From: Molanna angustata
Lineage: Eukaryota > Arthropoda > Insecta > Trichoptera > Molannidae
DNA length: 64,000 nucleotides
Assembly: GCA_963576475.1 (NCBI GenBank)
Contig: OY754979.1
Span: forward strand, 26,858,034-26,922,033
Reading direction: 5' to 3'
Shown here in pieces: positions 1 to 10,800 of the stretch. The translations under genes were made by a program, and so were the position numbers. Each line of letters begins with the position of its first letter. Position 1 is the first letter of the stretch. The notes below the pieces were generated by a model that had not been told where the DNA came from, did no database searches, and saw only the letters and a program-made list of their open reading frames with translations.

Positions 1-128
1 TACTTTTGTGGCACATTTTAACTAATAAAATTAAAATAACAAATTACTTCGTTTACACCACTAATGAGTATTTATAGTTTACTAGTGGTAGGGAAGTCAA
101 TAATGTAAATGAACAAAAATGGCATCGA

Positions 129-520
129 ATGTTACACGTTAATGATATATTAAACTCCTTGATAGCTAAAGATTTACCGTCAGACATAAAACCGGCGTAT
201 TATACAAATAATAATGTGGGTAGATTCTTGGGTAACAACAAAGATAAAAATAAAATATTGAGTAATTCTGGTGTGTATAAATTGAATTTTAGTGATTGTC
301 CGGCCTTTAACATTGGTAAAACTGGCCGAAACTTTTAAATAAGAATTAAGGAACACATTAGGTGTCTAAAAAGTGATAATTTTTCTGAGTTCGCCAATCA
401 CTTAATAAACAGTAACCAATACATATAAATAAGGAAGGTCTAAGACTTGATAAATTGGAGGCTTTGGAGATACAAAAATCGATAAATAAAAAAGAAGCAA
501 TAATTAATAATCAAATAAAT
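129..520 (+). pseudogene. GIY-YIG endonuclease domain of a Penelope-like element, broken
   Basis: The frame from 129 reads a Penelope-like C-terminus: SGVYKLNFSDCPAFNIGKTG, with the GVYKL and IGKTGR blocks of the GIY-YIG nuclease. A stop at 336-338 interrupts it, and the same frame continues with IKEHIRCL and the FANHLIN block. In the catalytic YIG motif the Tyr is replaced (NIG). Further stops follow after about 420. The domain would normally nick DNA to prime reverse transcription; this copy cannot be functional. Confidence 0.6.
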
Positions 521-631
521 TTAAACCGGACGCCCCTGTTCAATATCTTTCCACTACCACCCACACGCACTTATAACTCCTCCCCCGAACTGCAATAACA
601 CTACACACGTTCTTTACATAGTTTTAAGTTT

Positions 632-680
632 TAGTTTGTTCTGATGAGGGAGCGGGTCAGCTCCGCAACTAGTAAACTAT
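632..680 (+). ncRNA. hammerhead-ribozyme-like core in the Penelope-like arm
   Basis: CTGATGAG at 641-648 is followed by a 5-bp hairpin, GGAGC (649-653) with GCTCC (660-664). The GAAA box position then reads GCAA (665-668), next to the self-complementary ACTAGT. TAGTTT (632-637) can pair with AAACTA (674-679) as part of stem I. Hammerhead motifs are known in Penelope-like terminal repeats. The GCAA change should reduce or abolish cleavage. Confidence 0.45.
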
Positions 681-760
681 AAATACTCATTAGTGGTGTA
701 AACGAAGAAATTTGTAATTTTAATTTTAATGTTTATATTTTATACAAAAGGTTAATAAAT

Positions 761-1681
761 AGTGACGTCGGGGTCACCAATAAAGGGGGTTGGTAGTAAA
801 TACCAATAAAGCAAGTAGTAGTAACCAGAGGGGTTTACTAAATAGGCAAGTTTTGAGATATTGCCCATGTAATGTTAGAAGCCACAGTTGGGTTCTATGT
901 CTTGACTCCAGAAGGGAATTTAAAGATTTGGTATCCAGATGAACTCCTTATTGTGACGTGTTGGAAGAGAAGCCACCAGAACAGAATACTGTTCACTAAA
1001 AAAAGTGCGAACTCTATTTAGTAATATTTAAGTTCATACAAGTCACATCAATAAGAGAGAGTGTATTTCACGGAGGGCGAAATACCTATTATTGCTCTAA
1101 TGAAAATTAGCAAAGGAAATAGGTAGGTGAAATGACAGAGAGTAGAGATAACAAAATAACAAACGAAAACTTACAATTGATGTACTAGCACAAACACAGA
1201 TTTTATACAAAAGAAAACTATTAACACACGCGAGTAGAAATTTATCAGGTTGATGTTTCACGAAGAAAGTTTGACAGGAAAAGAGATATGGGGTCATCTG
1301 CTGTCCTCAATATATACCCTATTGTTATGACACATAGGGGTCATTGTGCTGTCGTATTGTCAAGAACATTTATAGGTATGACAGTATGAAGATAGCATTA
1401 TTGTCGTCATGAATAGTGAAAGTGACATAGTGAAAGTCATTAGCCTTTCTAATTGTTTTTTTTATGAATTTATTTGTGACAGAAATACCATAGTACTAAT
1501 GTAGGTATTCTGCCACAGATAAATAAGCCAAGTTTTACCATCATGGTCCATGGCAATTTATCTATATTAAATTTACTAAGCTAACTGTAAAGAGAGTAAA
1601 CACATTCTATAAATTGATTTTTATGCGTTTTCTTGAATAACGTCAAGGGAATTTTAAACGTACCAAATATATTATTTTTAG
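761..1681. other. intronic sequence upstream of the first visible exon
   Basis: No recognisable element or RNA gene. A 45-codon open stretch (about 865-1015, + strand) stands out from the AT-rich surroundings but lacks a convincing splice donor, so it is not called as an exon. The earlier exons of the protease gene should lie left of the window. Confidence 0.3.
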
Positions 1682-1882
1682 GACAGTGTCCTATGGTTAC
1701 GTCATACACTGTGGATTTCACCTGCTATGCTCCCAATGGAACTCTGATGGATTGCCCGGATATGCTCTCCAGCGGTTCCACTATCACCTCAAAGTGCAAA
1801 GCGAGTCACTTCTCTACCAAACTTCCCAAGTTGACCTGTAACGATGGCTACTTTGACAATCCTACACCCAAGTGCACTGTGG
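1682..1882 (+). CDS. ModSP exon A: CCP/sushi-like module
   Basis: The acceptor ends at AG 1680-1681; the donor is GTATGT at 1883. It encodes GQCPMVTSYTVDFTC... with six cysteines ending at PKCTV. Both borders are phase 1, the symmetric arrangement typical of shuffled extracellular modules. It corresponds to the CCP-like (Wonton/sushi) module just before the protease domain in HP14-type proteins. Confidence 0.82.
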
Positions 1883-4800
1883 GTATGTATTTATTTCTTA
1901 TTGTTATTATTGAATGTAATATATGTTTTTGATGAAACATGTTTTGTGTAAAAATAATTAAATCAGTCAAAGTAGAACTTGAACCCTAATTTATCTACTG
2001 GTTGTAAATTAATTACTATAACCACTTCGCTACCAACTGATATGTATCATTATGTCAAAAAGTCAAAGTACTTGATAAAATTGTAGTAAATAATTTAAAT
2101 TATCTTTGGATATTTATTTATAACCAGTGTATGATTTGTCTATTGACACCGTTTCACTTCATTTTTAAATGTTCTATCACTGCACTGGATAAATACCTTC
2201 ATAATTCGTTAACTTTAAAGTTAGTAATCGTTATAATATTATTGTTTTATTGTATTTGTAAGCGCCCTAATTGCCGAATGCAACTCGGGCTAAGGTAAAT
2301 TTAGTAGACTGTATTAATTATGATATAAATAATTGCACTTTAGTTACTGCACGTTATTCACGGCGATAAGGCAGATAACGGGAAGAAGAAATTGATCCAG
2401 AAAGGAGATCACCTGCCAGTGCGGATGCAGTCCTCGTCTCGATCGCTCACCCAGTCCAACGAAAGATACGTAGCCATTATGTCCAAATAAAGCACTACAC
2501 ATGTGATGTTTCCCACAACGTGTATTCAATATTATGTCGACTGACCACAGAAAAGTCTAAATGAATTCATCCTATATCAATCGCGATAGTGCTTTTATTG
2601 ATCGCCGCAGCCTTCAAAGGCATCCGCCCTAGATCGACAATGGCGAGCACTTCTACCGGCGACAACCGCAACATGGTCCGAATTAATATTCGCTCAAGGC
2701 TATGTGCGAGCAAGTAATGGTTTGTTGGTGGTAGGATGGGAACATAGCAGTTACGCGGTGGGGAGGGGGAAGGAACACAATGGGTGATTTGTATTGACGC
2801 TAAATACCTTCCACAAAATGGAATAGAAAAAATAATAATTCTGGTACAATTATAGATGACAGTTAAAATTATTAGATGCACCATATAAAAAATCAGTATC
2901 ATAACGTTATCCTTATATGTGAATCTTATGGCTAAAATGGTTCTAGGTTTAAAAGATTCTCTGTTTTATGTTACTTTATACCTCCTCGAAATACATACAG
3001 AGATGCAATTGAATTATAATATTGTTATTCATCAACTGAATTGTAATAATTCTTGCTATCCTTTTAGATTGCGGCGTGGAGAAATCAACAGGAGGTGGTG
3101 GATATGTAATCGGTGGGGAACTAGCCAAAAGAGGTACATTCCCATGGCATGTGGGGATCTACCAATTCATCGAAAATAGGGATCCTAATTTCGAACACAT
3201 ATGTGGAGGTACCCTGGTGGCAACACATGTTATTATAAGCGGTAAATAACTTTTACATATCTACTCATTCAACATGTCCCATCCGAAAAAAGCCTCCCAG
3301 TTTGACTTAAATGAAATAACACGGAAACTATAAACGTTAGCTTCGTCAATTCTACATTTCAACCTTTGAATTGTCTCTTTTATGTTATTTTGTACCTACT
3401 CATAAAATCCCATGGAAGATATGTAGAATACTTTATTGACAGAAATATCTTTCAAATTGTAAATATATATTTTAAGCCTTAGCTGATTGCTAAATTTTTC
3501 TTTTTTATTATGTTTCCTTAATCTAAAGTAATAAAGCAATCAATATGTTAGTGTGTGTGTGTGTGTGTGTGTGTGTTTGTCTCACGACTTTTGAAAAACC
3601 AAGAGCATCTAAAAATCTAATTTATGTGCGAACGTGTACCAGTATACCTGATGCAGTGTCACGCTAAAAATAATGCGATTAAAATGCTGAATTTTAAAGA
3701 TATTTCAATAATTATTTTTTTCATACAAAATTTTCCAAGTCATATCTGTCAAAAAAGTGTACATTTTGCACGCAAATATCTGTTAGTTTAAAAGTTAGAA
3801 GTACGTATTTACACGAAAAAATATATTTTCAAGTATAACTTAGCTTTTAAGTGAAAAACATGGTGAATATTTTGTCTAATTATAATGTTTAACTTATTTT
3901 TAAAGTAAGCGTTTTGTACAAATGTACATATAACCCCGCCATTTTAATATCTTTTCATACGATATTTAATTTTCCTACCGAATGAATATGTTCTTTAAAA
4001 TTATATACCTTTGAAATAAATGTGATTATGAAATAATAAAATGAAACACAAGACATTACAGCAAGTTTTAAGACATATATTGTAAAAGTCTGTTAATTAT
4101 AGTAAAGATATAGGCGTAATAAAATTGCATAATTTGTTTAAAATATTTGATTTTTCTGACAATTTTCATTTTTATGGCATCGAACAAACCAATGTAGGTA
4201 CCTACATATTCAAAAAATGTCTCCATAACATTTGATATTTTTCACATGTTGGAACATGGTTACTATGGTAACGGACACATTCTGATATTCAAATAAAATT
4301 TGTTATAAATCGAATTCGAATTAATTTAGAACATCATTGTAGGTAGGTACCTACATACCTAATACTTACTACTTAAAGACCAAGAATATACTGATTTTGT
4401 ATAGGAAAATTATTAAACTATTTTAGGTTAACTACAATACACATTCAATATACCTACAAACTATTTCCTATAGTGAAATTCTTCTTTTTTCTATGTAGAC
4501 CTTTGGGTGATTTTTTCTACAAACTATTTCTTGGGGTTTAAATCTTCTTCCTCTTCTTTTGTGAAGTCATTTGGGACAGTTCATAAATAAACTATTTCCT
4601 ATAGTCTAATTTTTCTTTTTCTTAATTTATGTAGACCTTGGGTGAGTTTTTATACAAACTATTTCCTATAGTCTAATTCGTCTTCTTCTTCCTTTATGTA
4701 GACCTTTTGGTTAGTTTTTAAACAAACTATTTTTAAACAAACTATCCTTTAGTCTAATTCTTCGTTTTCTTATTTTATGTAGATGTTGGGTGAATTTTAT

Positions 4801-7800
4801 ATAAAATATTTCCTATAGTTCAATTCATCTTCTTCTTTTATGAAGACATTTTGGTCAGTTTTTTATATAATACATTTCCTAATGTGTAATTCTTCTATGT
4901 AGACCATTGGGTCAGTTTTTATTACAAACTATTTGTTATAGTTTTATACTTCTACTTCTTTTTTTATTTAGTCTTTTGGATTAGTTTTATGTCTAATAGT
5001 CTATTGTAACGAAATATTATAAACAACATGCATACTTGATGAAAATACATAAAAACGAATGGGATGTGACCAACACTAGAATCTTCTCATTACTTTTGTT
5101 CAATAAAATTTACACCATTTATTATATCATCATATATTGCTTAATTTTCAATAACTACACATTTCATTTTGATGACAATATATAAAAAATCGGGGTTGTG
5201 GCCATTGCTGGATCTTCACAACGTTTATATTCATATTAAAAACTATTTAACATAGCTTAAGTCTTCTTCTTCTGTAATGTAGACTTATGTGTCAGTTTTA
5301 AGTCTATCAGTTTTATTGTGCAAAACTATAATAAACTATATGCACACTTGACGAAAAATATAAAAACGAATGGGATGGGACCAACACTAGAATAGTTTCA
5401 GTACTTTTGTTTAATCAATTTTTAAACCATTTCCCATCATCCAAAACTACTAAATATTTAAAACACATTATTTGCGTTCGATGACAATATATAAAAATAG
5501 GGGTTGTCGCCAAATCCAAACTCTTTACGACGTTGTCTTTTTATAATAAAGTCATATTTAAAATCATTTCCCATAGTCCATGCGTGCAGAAATTGTATGT
5601 GCTTATATATAAAAGCAAATGGATTGTGGCCATCACTTTAAGATTTTACACCGCTTAAACTCAATTAAATTTCAAACTACTTTTCATACTACGCTTAAAA
5701 AAAATTATGTGTGACAATATTATGTAGGTATATAAACGATTGCTTATTCCTTCACTAATTTACATTCTTGGCCAATGGCGGGACATAAAAGCTAGTTATA
5801 AATAATATTTAATTGTACAAAGCACATTCTATCGAGTATTATTTTATTTTATTTTATTTCATTTTACTTAATTTTATTTCATTTCATATCATATCATTTC
5901 ATTTCATTTCATTTCATTTCATTTCATTTCATTTCATTTCATTTCATTTCATTTCATTTCATTTCATTTCATTTCATTTCATTTCATTTCATTTCATTTC
6001 ATTTCATTTCATGAGTGCTGGACGTCCAATTATGGATGCATACAAAATTACATGAGCTCATATTCAATCATACACGTAAGTTACACGAATAAGTGTTACA
6101 TGAATAATTGAAAATTCGCTTACAAAAGTTAAGTAAAAAAAAAGAAGAAAAAAATAGTTAGATAAGTTAAGCAAATATCTAAGTTATAGAAACTACACAA
6201 GTTACATAAGTCGAAGTAAAAAAAAATAGGCACATAAGAAGTTAATTATTATACTATTTATAACTTCAAACAGTTCTTCTGGGTTTCTTATATTACCTTA
6301 TATACTATTAACATATAAAGATAAAAAAGCACATAATTTCAGTATTTTTGGACTTAAAGTGCTTTTGAAACAATCGACAGAGTCAAACTTGTCAAGAAAT
6401 TAAAAAGAATTAGAATATGTGGAAAAGAAAATAAGTGATTTTTAATAACTTAACAGAAAGGAAACAGCAACCAAATACGGAGATGTAACATCAGAGCCTC
6501 AGAAAATAGATAAAAGGAGTTCCCCAAGGTTCGGTTTTGGGACCATTATTGTTTGTTGTATAATATGAATAATATACTGAAAACGTTGAAATTCAGTGAT
6601 ATAAAACTCTTCGCAGATGACACACTAATATATATATATATATAGATATTAAATCTCGGTGATGGCATAGAAATAGTTCAAATTGATCTGAATAGTGTGG
6701 TACTATTGTTAAATGAAAATAGATTAAAATTAAACGTGGCCAAGACCAAGTCTCTAATTATAAGTGACCAAGGACCAAATATTAAATATTGATAATGAAA
6801 ACATCGAAAAAGTTAAGTTTATGAAATATTTAGGTATAATTAATAGATGATTAATTGAAATTTAATAAACATTTTGAATGTATTGTGAAAAAAATGGCAA
6901 AAAGTTGGTTTCTCAAAAAAAAATAAAAAATAACTTAGATTTCACACATCAAGAAAACAATTTAATTCGATTGTAATTCCCCATTTAAAGTATGGTTCTA
7001 GTGTCCTTTTCCTCTGCAACGAAACTCAAAATAGAAAATTACAGATCATTCATTAATATGGGAATGAGAACTATTTTAAAATGCAACAGATATACAAGAA
7101 TAAACCTAATCGAATATTTTTCTAATTGCATATAGGCAAACATTGGATTTTTTTTTCCTGTCGGGAGTCAAATGATATTTTTATTGACAAACATTTTAAC
7201 ATCTCAATATAGACAAAGTTGGAATGTTATAGAAGAACCAGGAACTCAAGGCACCTACAGGGCTTACGACCTGTCATCGGCTGGTTTACGAGATCACTAC
7301 GTGATCACATTAGTGATCACGTAAACTAGCCTATGACAGGTCGTAAGCCATGTAGGCGGCTTGAGTTCCAGGTTCTTATATAATATCCCAACTTCGTCTC
7401 TATTGAGTTGTTAAAATGTTTGTCAATAAAAATATCATTTGACTCCCAAAAGGGAAAAAATCCAATGTTTGCGTATACCTATGCAATTAAAAAATATTCG
7501 ATTTACATACACATTGGTACAAGTTAGTAAACAAGCCAAAAATGAAATAATATTTATGGCGCAGTTCAGGGGTGACATCTGTGCGAGACACCGTAACATC
7601 ATTTATAAGGACTGTTGCTTTCATTGTTTACAAATAAACTAATTTCTAAATAGATAGCTTTACAAAAAAATAGGTTTCTTCGTACTTAATAGATGGCAAT
7701 AGAATAGTTCCTTATTTTCAAGTGAATTGTTACACACAATTCAAATATATAGAACTTTCAAAAATTACATTTGATAAGGGAACTCAATAAGAAGGCATAA

Positions 7801-10800
7801 TTGGTGAACGTTGCGCAAGCGCATAAAGTGATCACGTAAACCAGCCGTTTACAGGTTGTAAGCCCTGTAGGTGCATTGAGTTCCTGGTTCTTCTATGAAA
7901 TCCCAACTTCGTCTCTATTGAGATGTTAAAAGTTAAAATGTTTGTTAATAAAAATAAACCAATAAAGCAATAAAGACAGTAATTATATACAACATTTTAA
8001 CTTTGATTTACAAACTAAAAAATAATATGCTTACAAAATATATGCAGAAAAATATATTATTAAATGTCAAAGTTCATTCTTACCCTATGAGAGGATGTCA
8101 GGATTTTTGACTTCCAAAAACTAGATTAACAAGTACACAAAATAGTTTATACCATAAAGTTCTCAAAATATATAATAGTTTTCCACCAAATATAAAAGAA
8201 TTTAAAGGTCTTGTCACCTTTCGTAGGCTGGGTGTTGAATACATAGTTAAAAACTATTAACATTCCATAGTTTTACATCTTTTTATAGCTAATAGTCATA
8301 CTCTTAGGGTCGTATTACAAGAGTTATTTGAGAAAAATGTAAGAAAAAGGTAAGGTTCCGGACTGCGAGAATATACTGCTTTCGAGAACTCAACTTTTTC
8401 TTACATTATTCTTAAATAGTATAGAATAGTATCCCTAAGGCTTTATCTAAGGTAGCGATGAGACCCACCCTCCATCATGCCGAAGCCCAAAGGGAAGGCG
8501 ATAAGAGGAGAACTGAATGTAGATTCGGAGTGTGGAATGTGAGAGGAGGAATGGAAAGAAAGATGAACGAACTATGTGATGTGATGCGAATGAAAGAATT
8601 AGATGTGATGTGTCTTACAGAAACAAAAAGAAAGGGAAGTGGCATGAAGGAAAGATATGATGGAAGAATGGAATTATGGTCAGGAATAAAAGAGGATGAA
8701 TTCGCATGCGAGGGAGTAGGGGCTATACTAGAAAGACGAATGGTAGAGTGCATGAAAGAGTATTTGTTAGTCAGCTCAAGACTTATGTGGATTAAATTCA
8801 AGATCGGAATCACAGGGGTGTTCTTACTTATAGGATACTCACCCGTGAATTCGAGCGCAGAAAGCGAGAAAGATAAGTTTTGGGCAAGCGTGATAGAGGA
8901 ATTAAATAAGAAAAAAGATAGTGAGAAGATAATACTGGCAGGAGATTTGAATGGCTGGGTAGGAACTCGGAGGAAAGACTTTGAATCAACGCTCGGGCCC
9001 TACGGTGAACGTAGAATAAATGACAATGGGAAAAGACTGATAGATGTTTGTGTGGAAATGGATTTCTTTGTGTCAAACACTATGTTTGACCACAAAAAGA
9101 TTCATATGTATACATGGGAGAGAGGGGATGAAAGATCTATCATAGATTTTGTGTGCGTGGACTCTGCTTTGAGGAAAGTGACGGTGGACACGAGGGTTCA
9201 TAGAGGTGCCGAACTGGAGACAGACCATTTTCTGGTTGTCTCAAAAATTAATCTTTTTGCTGGATGGCGATCTCGAACTAAAAAGATCAGCCCACTGTCG
9301 CGAATCAAAGTGGAGAAGCTACAGGAAGAAAATGTCAGACGAGAATTTGAAAGAAAGGTTGTATGCGCTCTTGACACTCACATAGCGTGAGATATGAATA
9401 TACATATGTAGGTGAGGCATGGGATGTACTAAGGAACACTCTAATTAGTGCAGCAAAGAATGCGTGTGGTGAAGCGAAAAGATGCATAATGAAAGGAGAT
9501 GCATGGTGGAATAAAGAAGTACAGGAAATAGTGAAAGAGAAACATGAAGTATGGAAGAAGTGATTGACGTGTAAAGGAGAAAGGAATGAAAAAGAAAAAG
9601 AAGCGCGAAAAGTAAAAGAAGAAAACAAAAGAAGTCGTGAAAAGAGAGAAAAATGCCTTGAAAGATAGTGAAAGTATAAAAATTGTGAATGATTTTGCAG
9701 GTAACAAAAAATGTTCTGGAAAAGAGTGAATAGGAGAAAGCAAGTAACGTCGAACGGATCAAAATGCATCCACGACAAAGATGAAAATATGGTTATGGAT
9801 GAAACGAAAGTCACGCAGAGATGGAAGGAGTACTTTGAAGAATTGTACGAAAGCTCGCAGAGTGAAAGCATGAGGTATGTAAGAATAACACAGAATGAAA
9901 ACGAGAATTATAGAGAAAAAATTACAATAGACGAAGTTAGAGAAGCAGTGAAGCATGCACGTACAGGAAAAGCAGCGGGATTTGATTGCATAACAACTGA
10001 ACTCATCAAATATGGTGGCGAAAAGACGATGGAATGGTGTCATTGCCTCTTCAACAAATATTGGGAGACAGGATATACTCCGTCAGATTGGAGAAACGCA
10101 GTGATTGTGCCCCTCTTTAAGAAAGGGTCAAAATTAGACTGCAAGAACTACCGAGCTATCAGTCTGCTGAGTTCAGTTGGAAAACTTTATGCTAGGATCT
10201 TAGATCAAAAGTTACGAAAGGTGACTGAAAGCAATGTATGGGATGCACAAGGAGCGTTTGTTAGAGGTAGAGGATGCACTGACCAAATCTTTTCCCTTCG
10301 AATGGCAATTGAAAAGGTTCTGGCAAAAAACCAGAAACTTTTCTGTGCTTTCATAGACATGGAAAAGGCTTATGATAAAGTCGACCGGGAAAAACTTTGG
10401 AACGTGCTATCAGTGTACGGAGTGGAGTGTAAGCTGATAGGAGCAATTGCGTCTCTTTATGAGGGTAGCCAGGCTTGTGTGAGGGTTGATAACTCTCTCA
10501 CGGATTGGTTCCCCATCAACAAGGGAGTACGACAGGGCTGCGTCCTATCACCGTGGCTCTTTAATCTGTACATTGACTACTGTGTAAAAGAACTGAAGAA
10601 TGCAAATATAGGTTTGAAGCTGGATGATGTGAATGTATGCGATCTTATGTATGCGGATGACAAGGTATTAATGGCAGAAAGTGTGAAAGACTTAGAATAC
10701 TTGGTAAAAATGGTATTCGATGGATGCATCCAAAATGGACTGAGAATGAATGGAGCTAAGTCTAAAGTAATGGTATTTGAGAAGAGCGAAAGAGGAACAA

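Larger units (their letters stand above)
31..726 (+). mobile_element. Penelope-like element, 3' fragment with inverted terminal arms
   Basis: Two inverted arms, about 41-86 and 668-720, match each other (both contain ACTAGT, a TAAACTATAAATACTCAT-type segment and a GTGTAAACGAAG-type segment). They flank a decayed GIY-YIG coding fragment. Penelope-like retroelements end in a GIY-YIG endonuclease and often carry inverted or tandem pseudo-LTR copies, which fits. The reverse transcriptase part is absent, so this is a 5'-truncated copy. The family call rests on the C-terminal motif and the arms. Confidence 0.6.
6360..8275 (+). pseudogene. decayed non-LTR reverse transcriptase, interrupted by foldback elements
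   Basis: Near 6517 the + strand reads KGVPQGSVLGPLLF, and near 6610 it reads LFADDTLIY, the motifs on either side of the RT active site in Jockey/CR1-type LINEs. Many stops and frame changes follow. A matching C-terminal stretch (YHKVLKIYNSFPPNIKEFKG) appears at about 8150-8210, beyond the palindromic elements at 7109-7955, so those elements split an old LINE. Confidence 0.6.

Noticed and set aside
865..1015. Extra upstream exon of the ModSP gene (open + frame with a VGFYVLTPEGNL segment)
   Set aside because: No acceptable acceptor/donor pair and no cysteine pattern matching a module; kept only as a remark.
5813..6055. 80-codon frame with ISFHF repeats
   Set aside because: Translation of the (TTTCA)n microsatellite.
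8475..9076. Minus-strand frames opposite the RTE endonuclease
   Set aside because: Antisense shadows; the plus strand has clear catalytic motifs.
9335..9871. 178-codon minus-strand frame rich in Phe/Ser
   Set aside because: Antisense shadow of the A/G-rich linker region of the RTE element.
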